From NCBI GenBank assembly GCA_009760855.2, contig WPIO01000005.1, positions 2,952,001-3,016,000 of the forward strand: DNA of 64,000 nucleotides, written 5' to 3'. This stretch comes from Cristatella mucedo. Lineage: Eukaryota; Bryozoa; Phylactolaemata; Cristatellidae. The position numbers were made by a program, and so were the translations under genes. This document shows, piece by piece, positions 23,801 through 32,394 of this stretch (position 1 is the first letter of the stretch; every line of letters starts with the position of its first letter). Below the pieces are notes generated by a model. That model saw nothing but the letters and a program-made list of their open reading frames with translations. It did not search any database and had not been told where the DNA came from.

Positions 23801-26373
23801 TCTGAAGCATTTGTTTAATAGGGTTGCTTTGAACCCCTCATTGAATAAATATCGAAATACTAAAGTCATACTGACGATTGCAGTTGAACAGCCAACCATG
23901 CAACTACAGTCTACCTTTCGATGAGTATAGTACCAGTATAGTACCATAGTATAGTACCATAGGGTTCACGTTGGTACTTGATCGGTCACGTGGCTAAAAT
24001 GTCTTCAACCAAGCCTATATGACCAAGCTTCTTAAGAGGACTAGGGCACAAGGCTGAAGAGGGTTCCCTATTGGAAGCATGCTAAGGAAGCAACCATTTG
24101 TATATCAATACACACACACACATCTGCACTCACGTATAAAACTCTACCAGAACATAAGCGACTTTATTCAAAGCCTACAGACTCATTTCTTAGCAGTGAG
24201 CCTCCCGGAATAGGCCCTAACCTAAATGGTAAACTTTAGAGCAGCTCAAAAAATGGGTTGGCCTTGGTGGGAGGTTCCAGCTTCTAGGGTTTCACCTGCA
24301 CCGAGCTAGTCTGACACTGGGCTGTTCAGCTAGGCTGCACAGCCGACAGTGTTGGTGCTGGCAACCACTTGGAACCGGCTAGTGGGCTACAATGGCCTTG
24401 GGCATTGGCTGATTGAACTGAAATATGAGCATAACTGTGCAGTGGCCAGAGCATCGAGTGTGACCACTGAAAGTTGGGCAGGAAGCGAGTCTCAGCTGCC
24501 TGACAGTGCCTCGTACATTATGCAAGAAGCAGCCGAGTGCAGGGCCTGGGAATGGAGAATGCAGCAATCTCAGCAGCAGAGGTTTTGCTGCATACCGAGA
24601 CTTATCTCTGTCCGCACTGAGAGCTGGTCAATCGGTCGGTGCATGCATAAACTTGTATAATAAAGAGAAAGTGGCACAAGCTAGAAGTGCCCAAATTAGC
24701 CTGCGCTGCATCTCCAGCAAAGCCCCACGACCAACGGCATCCAGCTAACAGATCCGGCTGAAGTTGGAGGCCTTCGGCGAATGCTGTCAGTGGTCTTGCT
24801 GACATGCAGCAGATGCAAGGAGTCTCAATTAGCCGGAGCACTTTTGCCAACCATGAATCAAAGCAGGACACAGGTGGTATCAGCACACGGTGGCAAACCA
24901 AAATAAAGGTCATACATGCCGAGGAGAAGCACGACAGCAGTACACCCGTTAGGACGGAGGGGTGGGATCTAGTACACTTAGCATTATGGCCTAGAAAATA
25001 AGGTGCTTACAGAATGAGCTAAACTAGTACAGCTAGGCTTGTCTGCCGGGAACATCGCCATTGCAACATTACGCCACTTCTCGTTGACCTTCACTGGATT
25101 TCAATCAAGCAGCCAAGCGACCTTAAGGTTGTTCACTCACTTGTAGGTCTCTTCATTCTCTTGCTCCAGCAGCTACCTATCCGAAAAACTTTCCAGTCAG
25201 ACTAGGCATCGTACCACTCACTCGTCAGACTTAAGTCACTTAGCTGTGCATCTAATCAACCTCCAATTCTTTAGAGTGTGTCTTTAGCTCCTAAAGCCTG
25301 GAGCTCACTCCAAACTGAGATCACGACATCCCTTGACGATATTTGTAGACCAAGGAAAAGTACAAACCCGCTTCCTCACAGCATTCAGTGAGTCCATTGT
25401 GAATTGTTCTCTGCGAGCTTATGCGTTCAGACAATGTGATATTATCACTAACCAATTTACACGCTTCCCTTCCCGCATCTTTAAAGTGCGTAGAAAAAGA
25501 TTTAGTTGTCTTGGGGCGCTAGACCAATGCCGTGTTGTTATTAGTATAAAATAATCATTAAGACAGACGTTTCAGAGCACCTAGAATGGCGAAGCTCCGC
25601 TGTTCAGTACACGGCTTTATAATGCCGCTGCAAGCAAAACATCAACCATTGCCATTCCGAAACCAAGCTATTAAACCATGAGCTCGACCCAAATGTATCT
25701 ATCCACAATTTGTAGTGCAAGGCTGCATACCCAATAGCCATATTATTAGCTTCCAAAACCAGCAAACGGCAGGCAACGCTTTAAAGTTCAAGAGGACAGA
25801 GTAAATTAAGCTGAGGAAATTGCTAGGCAACTACAGTTCTCTCCGTTTGTGTCAATGTCTTTGACTTCGTCAACGGCGTCAGTGTTCGACTTTTGTGCCC
25901 TCGAGGGCCCAAAGGGAAAGCGGAACGCGTCCCCGATTAGCAACAACGGGTTGCCTAAATTCACACCCAAGGAAAGCACAACCAACGGCCGCCCGCCTGG
26001 TGCTGCGGAAACCTGCGGCTGCTGGCACTTTTGTCATTTTGCTCGCCGCGAGAGCTATATCATACTTACTCTGCAGCGTGAGCAGCGAGCCCAGGCTCTG
26101 CAGCGCGTAGAGGGACTGCTTCGAACACGCGTCGCTTATGTTGGCAGGCAGCGCTTCGCTGAGCTGCTTGGCCGAGTCGAGTAAGCTCAATCCGCTGAAC
26201 TCCGCCAGGGCAACGTGGCTCCTCAGCAACTCCGTCAAGAAAGCGTAGCTGCTGCTGCCGCTGCGGCGCTCCAGCCCGAGCGCCGAGCGGTCGTAAGCGC
26301 TCGCGCCGTTGGAGCCGCAGAGAAGAACTAGGCTCGCCAGTGCGACGACTGCTGCTGCTGCGCGCATCGGCAT
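5699..26373 (-). CDS. NRF-6-like membrane acyltransferase gene (5' part)
   Basis: Five minus-strand exons (26070-26373, 19884-20047, 15278-15359, 7605-7831, 5699-5872) encode the N-terminal half of a nose-resistant-to-fluoxetine family protein. The order is signal peptide, NRF domain (LDSFGKPSPGFLEGNFYWMG, DFDEC, FSGQYC, VGACVPSGCSS), a membrane segment (LSVLGVLVMAGTLCD) and the start of the acyltransferase-3 domain (GSLACINGIRFLSISWVILG). Family members are multipass membrane proteins. C. elegans NRF-6 affects fluoxetine response and yolk or lipid transport; the substrate here is unknown. Exon 3 ends in phase 1 and exon 4 needs phase 2, so at least one exon between them is missing. The rest of the enzyme lies left of the window. 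Confidence 0.87.
6057..6270 (+). mobile_element. LINE-1w 3' end
   Basis: Carries the family 3' UTR (CATGCTGCCACTAACCACA, CTGACCCTGCGCATGTCACC) and terminal box AAAGCGCCTAGAAAGAGATT followed by a degenerate ATT tail. Confidence 0.8.
6415..7407. mobile_element. TIR element, non-autonomous DNA transposon candidate
   Basis: Begins GGGTCCCAGGTTATGAAC and ends with its inverse, GTTCGTAACCTGGGACCC, 993 bases apart. Subterminal stretches also correspond (GGTTTGCAGATCCGG and CCGGGTTAAGAAAACCC). No transposase frame is visible. A LINE/SINE 3' tail with ATT repeats is embedded at about 6712-6785. A target duplication is not clear. Confidence 0.75.
7605..7831 (-). CDS. NRF-6-like exon 4: first membrane segment
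   Basis: The exon is 227 nt, acceptor CATTTTTTGCAG, donor CGTGAAG|GTAGTC, starting in phase 2 and ending in phase 1. It encodes VVLSVLGVLVMAGTLCDIVQ, where the family has a hydrophobic segment followed by GTLYD. A hydrophilic Ser/Gln-rich cytoplasmic loop with no clear motif follows. The frame on the 5' side requires an exon not identified here. Confidence 0.84.
7832..8400. other. NRF-6-like intron, no clear feature
   Basis: Several candidate splice signals occur on the minus strand (for example GTAAGC near 8062 and 8165), but no stretch between them encodes a recognisable part of the family. Confidence 0.4.
8400..10230 (-). mobile_element. LINE-1w, best copy (CR1/L2-like non-LTR retrotransposon)
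   Basis: The minus-strand frame at 9202-9951 carries reverse-transcriptase motifs [47 protein letters not shown] and HFYVDDTQLY (the catalytic YxDD). An earlier segment to about 10,230 has YRPVSLLPF with frameshifts. 3' of the RT are LARNLGVMF-type and RLVCRERCSCHITPLL segments, then the UTR, the AGAAAGCGATTGAGTTC box and ATT repeats. It is 5' truncated and broken, so not active. Confidence 0.88.
10235..10850. other. no gene recognised
   Basis: Intron of the NRF-6-like gene with only short chance frames. An 80-codon plus-strand frame (10529-10771) has no recognisable motif. Confidence 0.45.
10851..11490 (-). mobile_element. LTR-B plus LINE fragment composite, inverted copy
   Basis: On the minus strand the segment reads as an LTR-like unit (…TTTCTGAATAAAGTGCTTGG…, ending GGGCTGCGACA), then a LINE-1w fragment up to GCCTGGAA. 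The same joined unit occurs in plus orientation at 17,930-18,558. Confidence 0.7.
11440..12370 (-). mobile_element. LINE-2w fragment
   Basis: Frames include MDNKLAVPFCLKTVGNRSF, GPRLWNSLPRFL and TFSLLRETKSVSYR, shared by all LINE-2w copies. Upstream is a degenerate post-RT segment with RLEGFALLMDDAVV and LSRLDYCNFLLAGVP. Several frameshifts are present. Confidence 0.8.
12640..14150. other. no gene recognised; CCAAT-box-like short tandem at 13195-13256
   Basis: Intronic. The notable part is a set of four to five imperfect 14-16-base units built on CCAATCAGCC at 13195-13256. Further right is a C/A-rich microsatellite (GCACGCACACACA) near 14130-14155. Confidence 0.5.
14160..14665 (+). mobile_element. 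LINE-2w 3' fragment with CA-rich tail
   Basis: Plus-strand frames carry HRFQPPRAHRSCMENKIAVP, WNSLPQFLNN and TFSLLRKMKSVGYR. The end passes from ATTGCATTGCATCAC into a CA-rich microsatellite (about 14600-14650). Confidence 0.8.
15278..15359 (-). CDS. NRF-6-like exon 3: NRF domain end
   Basis: An 82-nt exon encoding ALQVGACVPSGCSSSDTLAL, the family motif GxCVPSxCS that closes the NRF domain. The donor is ACACGG|GTAACT, phase 1. Two in-frame tandem acceptors six bases apart (TTGCAGTTGCAG) make the exact start 15359 or 15353, so a two-residue variation is possible. Confidence 0.85.
16188..16265 (-). mobile_element. LINE-1w/SINE 3' tail
   Basis: AAT repeats are followed by the terminal box GAACTTAATCTCTTTCTAGAC on the plus strand, meaning a minus-strand insertion. 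The surrounding 15.4-17.0 kb holds no recognisable gene. Confidence 0.65.
17050..17700 (-). mobile_element. degenerate LINE-2w fragment
   Basis: Weak but ordered similarity on the minus strand to the LINE-2w 3' region: a TGAGTCAAGA…GCAGCATGGAAGTA block, then a GGACACGAATGCATGAGGGGGC…GAAACTAGTGGAGCA block as in other copies (CTGAGGGC…GCTGAAACTGGTGCAGCA). Confidence 0.55.
17930..18652 (+). mobile_element. LTR-B composite: LTR, LINE piece, start of second LTR
   Basis: 17,930-18,332 is an LTR-like unit with polyadenylation signal (TCTGAATAAAGTGC) and end GGGCTGTGACT. 18,333-18,558 is a LINE-1w fragment. 18,560-18,652 repeats the LTR start (AACGATGGCTCGA, CAATGCATACATGGAATAT). A LINE-1w copy interrupts it at 18,652, and the LTR resumes at 19,593. 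The arrangement resembles a short non-autonomous LTR element whose interior is LINE-derived. Confidence 0.65.
18652..19592 (-). mobile_element. LINE-1w insertion inside LTR-B
   Basis: AAT tail, terminal box and UTR are followed by minus-strand frames with HHTLLADLHWLPVKQRIDFK, FGDRAFNSYAPKAWNSLP, KLVHALVTSHLDF and NLGVMFQSDLSLDDHIS. It stops at LVMGKPSVIQKLERL (5' truncation). LTR-B sequence lies on both sides. Confidence 0.85.
19593..19755 (+). mobile_element. LTR-B, 3' remainder of second LTR
   Basis: Resumes with AGATCCCTCTACTCCGGCAG and contains TTTCTGAATAAAGTGCATGG and CAGTCCGGCGACAGGTCGTG, ending GGGCTGTCACA. It is collinear with 18,185-18,330. Confidence 0.7.
19884..20047 (-). CDS. 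NRF-6-like exon 2: NRF domain core
   Basis: The exon is 164 nt, acceptor CTTTTGCTGCAG, donor GGCCAG|GTAAGT, phase 1 to 0. It encodes LDSFGKPSPGFLEGNFYWMG, DFDECVN and FSGQYCKLSFPL, the most conserved stretch of the NRF domain. Its cysteines are probably disulfide-bonded in the extracellular or lumenal part. Confidence 0.9.
20895..22215 (+). mobile_element. LINE-1w, decayed copy with inner tail insertion
   Basis: Plus-strand fragments run in order: FTESALLRVYSDLLKNADLG and LLVLLDLSAPVDT (RT); degenerate YADDTQL and FLKLNYDKTNLLV; CRERPSCHITPLVAKLQWLP; then the UTR and terminal box near 22,175. A separate LINE/SINE tail with ATT repeats (21,180-21,262) interrupts it. Many stops and frameshifts are present. 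Confidence 0.8.
22216..22400. other. AT-rich stretch
   Basis: Short A/T-rich sequence after the LINE end, with ATATATATCATAC. No gene signal. Confidence 0.5.
22407..23135 (+). other. protein-like open fragments of unknown origin
   Basis: Three plus-strand pieces look more protein-like than their surroundings. 22407-22634 opens MLDKTKGCLASLHRLLDKV, with a Pro/Thr stretch and YLTRPKYHAIYKCLLKIAL. 22680-22844 has SFEPREGALLGDPEGKFQAP and GDEDAPSHSPDL. 22940-23135 has TVTELDLVGFKWLYRTAGKE. They are in different frames, separated by stops. Fitting splice phases were not found. I do not recognise the family. It could be a decayed retrocopy of a cellular gene or part of an unknown transposon. Confidence 0.3.
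23165..23400 (-). mobile_element. degenerate LINE-2w fragment
   Basis: CTCAAACTGGTACAGTAGTTC and CAGCTAGGCATGAAG match the LINE-2w block that reads GCTGAAACTGGTGCAGCAGTTC…CAGCTAGGTACGAAG at 58,230. Confidence 0.5.
23400..24990. other. no gene recognised
   Basis: NRF-6-like intron. 23,925-23,960 has a short triplication of TAGTACCA/GTATAG units. Frames of up to 103 codons at 24.3-24.9 kb lie on both strands and show no motif. Confidence 0.45.
24995..25560 (+). mobile_element. degenerate LINE-1w 3' half
   Basis: CTTGTCTGCCGGGAACATCGCC and TTACGCCACTTCTCG correspond to the VCRE…HITPLL segment. LPIRKTFQSD-like residues, UTR sequence and a weak terminal box (AAAGTGCGTAGAAAAAGATTT, GGGGCGCTAGA) follow. 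Confidence 0.65.
26070..26373 (-). CDS. NRF-6-like exon 1: start, signal peptide, NRF domain start
   Basis: The exon is 304 nt from ATG to donor CTGCAGA|GTAAGTATG, phase 1. MPMRAAAAVVALASLVLLCG is a classic signal peptide with a likely cleavage after GASA. Later residues ISDACSKQSLYALQSLG match the opening of the NRF domain. The leftover A plus the first two bases of exon 2 make the Met of the family motif MLDSFGKP. The second ATG two codons in is an equally possible start. Confidence 0.87.
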
Positions 26374-28000
26374 CGCGAAGGTCAGGAATCGCTTTCCGAC
26401 TGCTCGACGCCGGATCTTACGCGGCGGATCTCCGCGTTAATTTTCGGCTCGGCGACGGCCTTGCGGCAAATGTGGTATACGGACAAATTGTGCACCAACC
26501 AGGAGCTAGCCGGGGTGAGAAGCAGAGCCTGCCGGCAGTGTCCTTTCCCGTCACCGCAGCCACCAAATCTGTTTACGAGCTACAGGGCGAACGACGCGAG
26601 GTAACCGGCACGTGCTCACCCCGAAAATGACGACAGACCCACCAGCCGATCTATGGACTAGACAAAGCACCGGAAGCGAACTTGTATTTTCGGCTCCTGG
26701 GGCCAATGGGCTATCCTCTCCCAGACTGGCTGGCCAAAATCTAGGTCACTAGTGGAGCTGCGTCGCGGCTAAGCTGGCGCTATGTACCCGACGGTCTGCA
26801 GAGGTCAGCGAGCCTTTGCTCTGAACGCTAGCTGCTATGAGATTGCAACGACTTCGCCTACCGAAGTCGCCTGGCGAGTAAATTTGATTGTACAGGGAAT
26901 TCTCGAGCTCTCTTTCGCGGGAGCGGAGCCACTAAAAGTGCAGCCGGTGGCATTTCGCCGAGCGGGCGTTCAGTCCATACAGCTTGCGCTACCGGTGTCG
27001 GATCTAATCACGCTCCGCGCGTTTGTTCACACAGCCTCGAAGTGTGCTGTGGGTACAGTGCTCACTGCAGGCTGCTCATGGTCGCCAGTGTACGTTTATA
27101 ATTCCGTTAAATAAACACTTTTTAGTTATCCATTAAGAGTTTCTTTCTAATACCTTGACACTAAACTCTAAACCCTTAGACCTGAACTCTAAACCCAAAA
27201 ACTCCATGTATTGGCTGAGCTTAATTAGCGTAGTTGTTCGTTCTGCCGTGTAAGTCTGCTATGGGCACCGTGCTTATGCCAAGCTTCGTAACATGATCGC
27301 CATGCACGAACAAACGACGCCGTTTTAGCTGACCGCGAAGTCGCAGCAAGAAGTATCGGGTCAGCCGCGATTCGAGCCTTAGCCTTAGTGTGTTTAACAA
27401 GGGTACCTAGAACAACCTGTAGAGCGGATCTAGCCACGTGGAAGCATAGCGCCTTGCTGGCCTTGGCTTAATTTTAGCGAGAACAAGAGCTGTTCGGCGG
27501 TGCGCAAGAACTCCTACGTCCTGGAGCAGTAAGCAAGAGAGGAGCGCCAGTGCGGTTAGAGAGTAAGAGCTTAAGAGCGAGCCAGGAAGCTCTGAGACCA
27601 GCGGTGGCGATTCGGCCTTTAGAATTGGTCCGATACCCGCGGGAGCTGCTGATTGACGTTGGCTAGCCTGTCAACATCGGCCATAACTCTGTCCAAAAAG
27701 AATCGTTTGGAGCCTATTCGGCATTCAAGATGGACAGGGGTGACCTTCCAGTGGCCCAGTGACCGTGTTAATTCCTTACCGTAATGGGCCACGGTGTCGG
27801 GCCCAATACCACTAAGCTATTGCCCTATTGTCTCAGCTAGATATTTAATAGTCGAGCGACGCTCGCTCTTGGTCTTTTGTTCGGCTCCTCTCTTCGGCTT
27901 TGCTTCGATGCAGTCGGACTCGTTTCTCTGAAAGCGAGAGGAGGGCGGGCTGTTCGCCGGCGATTGACGGGATGGGACGAGACAGCACTGGGAGGATTCG
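26374..28000. other. upstream of NRF-6-like start; no further gene recognised
   Basis: The first few hundred bases are GC-rich with several CpG, as expected around a promoter or 5' UTR, but no TATA box was assigned. 27,160-27,205 has three related CTCTAAACCC/CTGAACTCTAAACCC units. Plus-strand frames at 26340-26630 and 26782-27114 lack motifs. Confidence 0.45.
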
Positions 28001-28034
28001 GTGGACTCCACCGAATACGGTCATATCAATAAAT

Positions 28035-28395
28035 TAGCGGTTCCATTCCTCCGCTTAAAGTCCGTTGGCGACAGAAGCTTTAGCTCTGCATGTCCTAGAC
28101 TGTGAAACTCGCTTCCACAATTCTTACGCAACGACAACTACTCTCCTGCTGCCGACTATGGCTCATCCTTTTCAGCGATCCTGAGCTGCTAATTCCATGC
28201 TACTCACTACCTCAACTGCTCTCCTGACTCTGCTATGCTTCCCACTTTCTCTTTGTTGCGTGAGACGAAGTCTGTTGGGTATCGAATGCGTACCGAAAGC
28301 CGCTTGGGCTGTGAGTGCGCTATACAAAACTTTCCTGCGAAATACCCACATAGTCTTTATGACTTTTGGAGCTACAGAAGGAGATACACTACATT
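28035..28395 (+). mobile_element. LINE-2w 3' fragment
   Basis: TAGCGGTTCCATTCCTCCGC through GAACTCGCTTCCACAATTC, then LPTFSLLRETKSVGYRMRTE and RLGCECAIQN, ending near ATACACTACATTACATA. Confidence 0.8.
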
Positions 28396-28399
28396 ACAT

Positions 28400-29095
28400 A
28401 TCGCGCCCGAGCTAGCATTTTGTGTTTCGTTTGAGTTGTGTGTGTGGCGCTCGCACGTGGTCTCGGCATAAGGATTTGCCGGTGCAAGCTAGACGTAGTA
28501 TGTGTGGTGGGGGAGATATTCTGTTGGTTCGGGCTCCTTCGTCTATTTGGGCCGTTACCCCTAGAGACCCAGGTAGCCTAAGTGTGGAGACGTGTTTCCT
28601 CCGCAAGAGTGCTTGAGGTGGTGTGTGAAGTATTCCTGCCGTTAAAGCGGAGCCCTAGTTCTCCAGTCTGGGTCAAGGCTCCGGTTCGGGCTCCGCCTAT
28701 TTGGGTCATTCCCCACTATAGACGTAAGTAGCCTACGTGTGGAGACGTGTTTCCTCCGCACGAGTGCTTGGTGTAGTGCGTATGGTATTCCTGCCGTTAA
28801 CGTGGAAGCGGAGCACTAGTTCTTCAGTCAGGATCAAGGCGCCGGTTCGGGCTCCTCGTCTTATTTGGGTCGTTCCCCACAATAGACTTAGGTAGCCTAA
28901 GTGCAGGGTCGTATTCCCTCCGCAAGAGGGCTTGTGCTGTTGAGAGCGTGTGAGGAGAGTGTGGAGGTAAAACTGAGCTAGACGCGCAGCGACTTTGTAC
29001 GCTTGCGAATAAAGCTCAGTAAAATCTCCAATTTGTGTCTCGCTTTCCAATTCACGCCGCGGACTCACGACCCCCTTTAGTAACGGTAAGTAGGG
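28400..29095 (+). repeat. ~160-bp tandem repeat, about 2.7 units, possibly in an LTR
   Basis: Units starting GGTTCGGGCTCC occur at 28526, 28683 and 28844 (spacing 157 and 161). Each carries TATTTGGG, GTAGCCTA, GGAGACGTGTTTCCTCCGCA and AGTGCTTG, the third somewhat diverged. After the array comes GCGAATAAAGCTCAGTAAAA, a possible polyadenylation signal. The block follows a LINE-2w end. It could be an LTR or promoter array of an unidentified element, but no terminal repeats or second copy were seen. Confidence 0.6.
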
Positions 29096-29560
29096 CAGCG
29101 CCAGAAACGCCCATTTCATGGCGGCCTGCTTATTGCGCGTAGACGCGCACCGAACGGCATCAGGCGGTATGTTACGCCACTAGGTAAGCGGCAGGTTAAG
29201 CTTACTCCGCCGAGCCTTCGGCGTTACAGAAGGAATCTAGCTAAGTAGAACCCGGGGAGGGGTACTTATTACTTAATCGGGAGCTGAGCGAGGTAATCTG
29301 ACAGCGAGATCTACTCAGGTTAGAATGAAGCTCTGGGCAGATGACGCGATTCAGCATGTGGATCGACAAGTGACTAGCGTTGTAGTAACCCAAGGGCTCG
29401 GTTGGTAGGCAGGCGCAAGAACACCATCAGCCAAAACTTCTGTCTTCATTGGCTCGTTGCGTGGTCCGACTTAATTAAAGATCTCCAAGCGGAATTTCAG
29501 GTTTGTTAATGAAATGTGAACCTAAATATTCAAAGACTTTGTTCTACTAGCTGATTTAGC
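29096..29560. other. no feature recognised
   Basis: GC-rich around 29,100-29,250 and otherwise unremarkable. Confidence 0.4.
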
Positions 29561-29561
29561 A

Positions 29562-29935
29562 GCTTCTTATGTGTGGCGATAGAAGAGCCTTTGCGGCTAT
29601 TACCACCGCTTGCAGCAATCATAAAAGAGATATTTTCGACATTAAAATCCTTCCCTCACTATCAGTCGTTCAGTGAAGTAATGCGATTGACTCTTACGTC
29701 AAGTCTCCTTGGTTGCTTTGAATTCACCTGTTTACCATCTGAAAAAGTCATTCCAGACGTGGCTACGCTTGTCGTTGACGATGCAGCAAATTGTGCAATG
29801 TAATGTATCTCCGTCTGTAACTCCACGAAGCCACAAAGACTATGCGGGTGTTACGCAGGAGAGTTTTGTGTAGTGCACTCACAGCCTAAGCGGCTTTCGG
29901 TACGCATTCGGGAGCAAACAGACTTCGTGTCCATC
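29562..29935 (-). mobile_element. SINE group 1 scrap and LINE-2w 3' end
   Basis: 29,572-29,628 matches the SINE body in minus orientation (AGAAGAGCCTTTGCGGC, ACCACCGCTTGCAGCAATCA). 29,800-29,935 is a LINE-2w end: TAATGTATCTCCGTCTGTAAC, GGAGAGTTTTGTGTAG and CCTAAGCGGCTTTCGGTACG. Confidence 0.65.
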
Positions 29936-29939
29936 TTAG

Positions 29940-31170
29940 TACTGATTTACATCATTTGAGGAATATGCGTGCGAGGTATTCTTCTGTTCGTCCAAATGCA
30001 GCTTGACCTTTCCACTGAGCAGCTTGACTGGGGTACGTACCATGCACACGGTCTGAATTTACGTACAGGGAGGAAGAGAGCAATCAGGAGACGAACATTA
30101 GCTAAAGTTTCCATTCCTTTAACTGTGCTAAATTCTTAAGGTTAACGACAAAAACACAGCGTTTGTGGCCAAATATGTCATTAAAATACTAACAAATTGC
30201 TTGCATCGGCAGTAGAGGCTCATCTATCTTATCGCTTATTGAGTTTGATCTTAGCATAATTGGTTTGCCGTCATGCAGCCACGAGGAGGTTGAAAGTCTT
30301 ACGATCCTCTAACTTTTCATAGCATCAACTGATCGTAAAAGTGTTATGATCAGTTCATTTGAAACCGATATTGGTTGTTGCAGCCGTGGTGATATACAAG
30401 CTCGATGAGCTCTGGATGGCCTTTCAGCAGGCCTTTTCTTCAGATGGACACTAGCTCATGCGATCGTAAACTAAGTTTTACCTAGGGCTCAAAGTCTGCT
30501 ACTGCACCTCAGTTTACCGGGTAATGATACCGTTGGGCAGAAACTGCTTGACAAGGGTGGGATACATTCACTGATTTCAAAGATACTTTATTATGCACCC
30601 TTAGTGCTTCAGACAGATCTTTGAATAAGAATACTTTTCAGAGTGAAGTTTAATGTAATAATATTGCGATATGACAAAACGAGCATTGATGTCGATGTAA
30701 ACGCTGCCCAGCTTCACCGATTAAGAATATCCCACCGATCAGCACAGCTCTTCGACAACTTGTCAAGCTGTACCAGATTACACACATCTGGGGACAAGCT
30801 GTTCAACCATCACCTTATCTTCCTGATCCTTCCGATCGGGACTGGCCAAATTCAAGTGCCAGCTAACAGCCTTTGTAGATAAACCTAAAAGGCTTGTAGG
30901 AAGCTGGTAAAATGTGCGTGTACCCACGATTACAAGAAGCGGTGCAAACGTGTTGTGTCAAGACTTTGATGCACAGAATAAATAGAGGGTTACCCTGAGA
31001 GACCGACAAGGAATTCTGAGGGGACGAAAAGCCTCTCTAGCATCCTTGTCTTTGCCTCTCTGGAGAGAGACTGTGAAGCTCTGTGTCCAACCTTGTTAGG
31101 GCCAAACTTAGTCATTCGTTATTTCGATAGCCCCACCCTCAACAATGGCTGAGCAAGATTTCCCCTGTTG
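29940..31170. other. no gene recognised
   Basis: Intergenic, with only short frames and no repeat family recognised. Confidence 0.5.
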
Positions 31171-31179
31171 CCTTTGAAT

Positions 31180-31930
31180 GGAATAATAAGATGTCAGGTG
31201 TCTAGGGAGCTCCAGGCTATGGGAGCGGAGGGAACGAAAAACACTGTCTGCAAGCTCCTTAGTTTCTGCCTCGGCTCGATTATTTTTTAATTTCCTTTTG
31301 GCTGGGCTACCACAGAAAGCAAGTAGGCCACTGCAGCTGGATATGAATATGGCTGCAAGTCTGTCTTCAGTCTCAAGTATGGTCTTCAAGTTCCAGAGGT
31401 TTGAGCACGTGTCTCCTTTGCAAAAGAGCTAGGATGGCTGCCGGTTGATCAACCGATAGAGAGCAAAGTTCTTGCGCTGACCCACAAGGCCCGCCCCGGC
31501 TTGGCTCCTTCGTACCTAGCTGAACTGCTGCATCAGTTTCAGCCTCTTCTAGCCCGCCGGATCTGTGTGGACAATACATTAGCCGTTCCATTCCTCAGCT
31601 TAAAGACCGTTGGCGACGGAAGCTTTAGCTCTGCATGTTATAGACTGTGGAACTCGCTTCCTCAATTCTTACGCAACGACAACTACTCTCCTGCTGCCGA
31701 CTATGGCTCATCCTTTTCAGCGGTCCTGAGCTGCTACTTCTAAGCTACTCACTACCTCAAGTGCTCTTCTGAATCTGCTACGCTTCCCACTTTCTCTTTG
31801 TTGCGTGAGATGAAGTCTGTTGACTACCGAATGCGTGCCGAAAGCCGCCCAGGCTGTGACTAGACTATACAAAACGTCCCTGCGTAACACCCACCTAGTC
31901 AAGATGGCTTTGCGGAGTTACAGACGGAGA
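31180..31930 (+). mobile_element. LINE-2w 3' half after a LINE-1w scrap
   Basis: 31,185-31,260 resembles the LINE-1w FGDRAF…WNSLP block in minus orientation. From about 31,380 a plus-strand LINE-2w reads YLAELLHQFQPLLARRICVD, LKTVGDGSF, RLWNSLPQFLRNDNYSPAAD and an end of GGAGTTACAGACGGAGATAC. Confidence 0.8.
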
Positions 31931-31999
31931 TACAAGTGGGTTGCGGTGGATTGCGGTAATTCAACGAACCCCTTTAAGTTGTTTCTGCGATAAGAGCCA

Positions 32000-32390
32000 T
32001 TTTTCTTCGAGGCGGGGCTGAAAAGGCTGTAACGGCTCACGTTTGGTGCCAATGTTGAGTTAGGTTCTAGCTCTGTGCTATCAAAACTTGTAAGAGGAGT
32101 GATCGTATGCTTTGAGTGACTTAAGAGATAATTTGCTTTAAACAGGCGTGAATGGGTTTCTGTGTGATTGGCCTTCGGCCAAAAGCATCAGACTCTCTTA
32201 AAAGGAATAAAACAAAATTTTCAGAAAAGCCCAGAGAAACCTGCCGAGGGGTGATTCTGCAGCACGAAGCTTCCTACACTCGTGTATTTGCAATTTTATT
32301 TTTACAGTGGCAAAATAAACCTGCTTGGCAGCGAGCCTTTGGGGCGCGGCCGAAGGCCCCCTCCGACCCCCCCCCCGAGTGAGGCTAACT
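32000..32390. other. no gene recognised; short poly-C run
   Basis: A run of Cs near 32,370-32,380 is the only distinct feature. The reverse transcriptase expected after the neighbouring Gypsy fragment is not present here. Confidence 0.45.
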
Positions 32391-32394
32391 ATTT

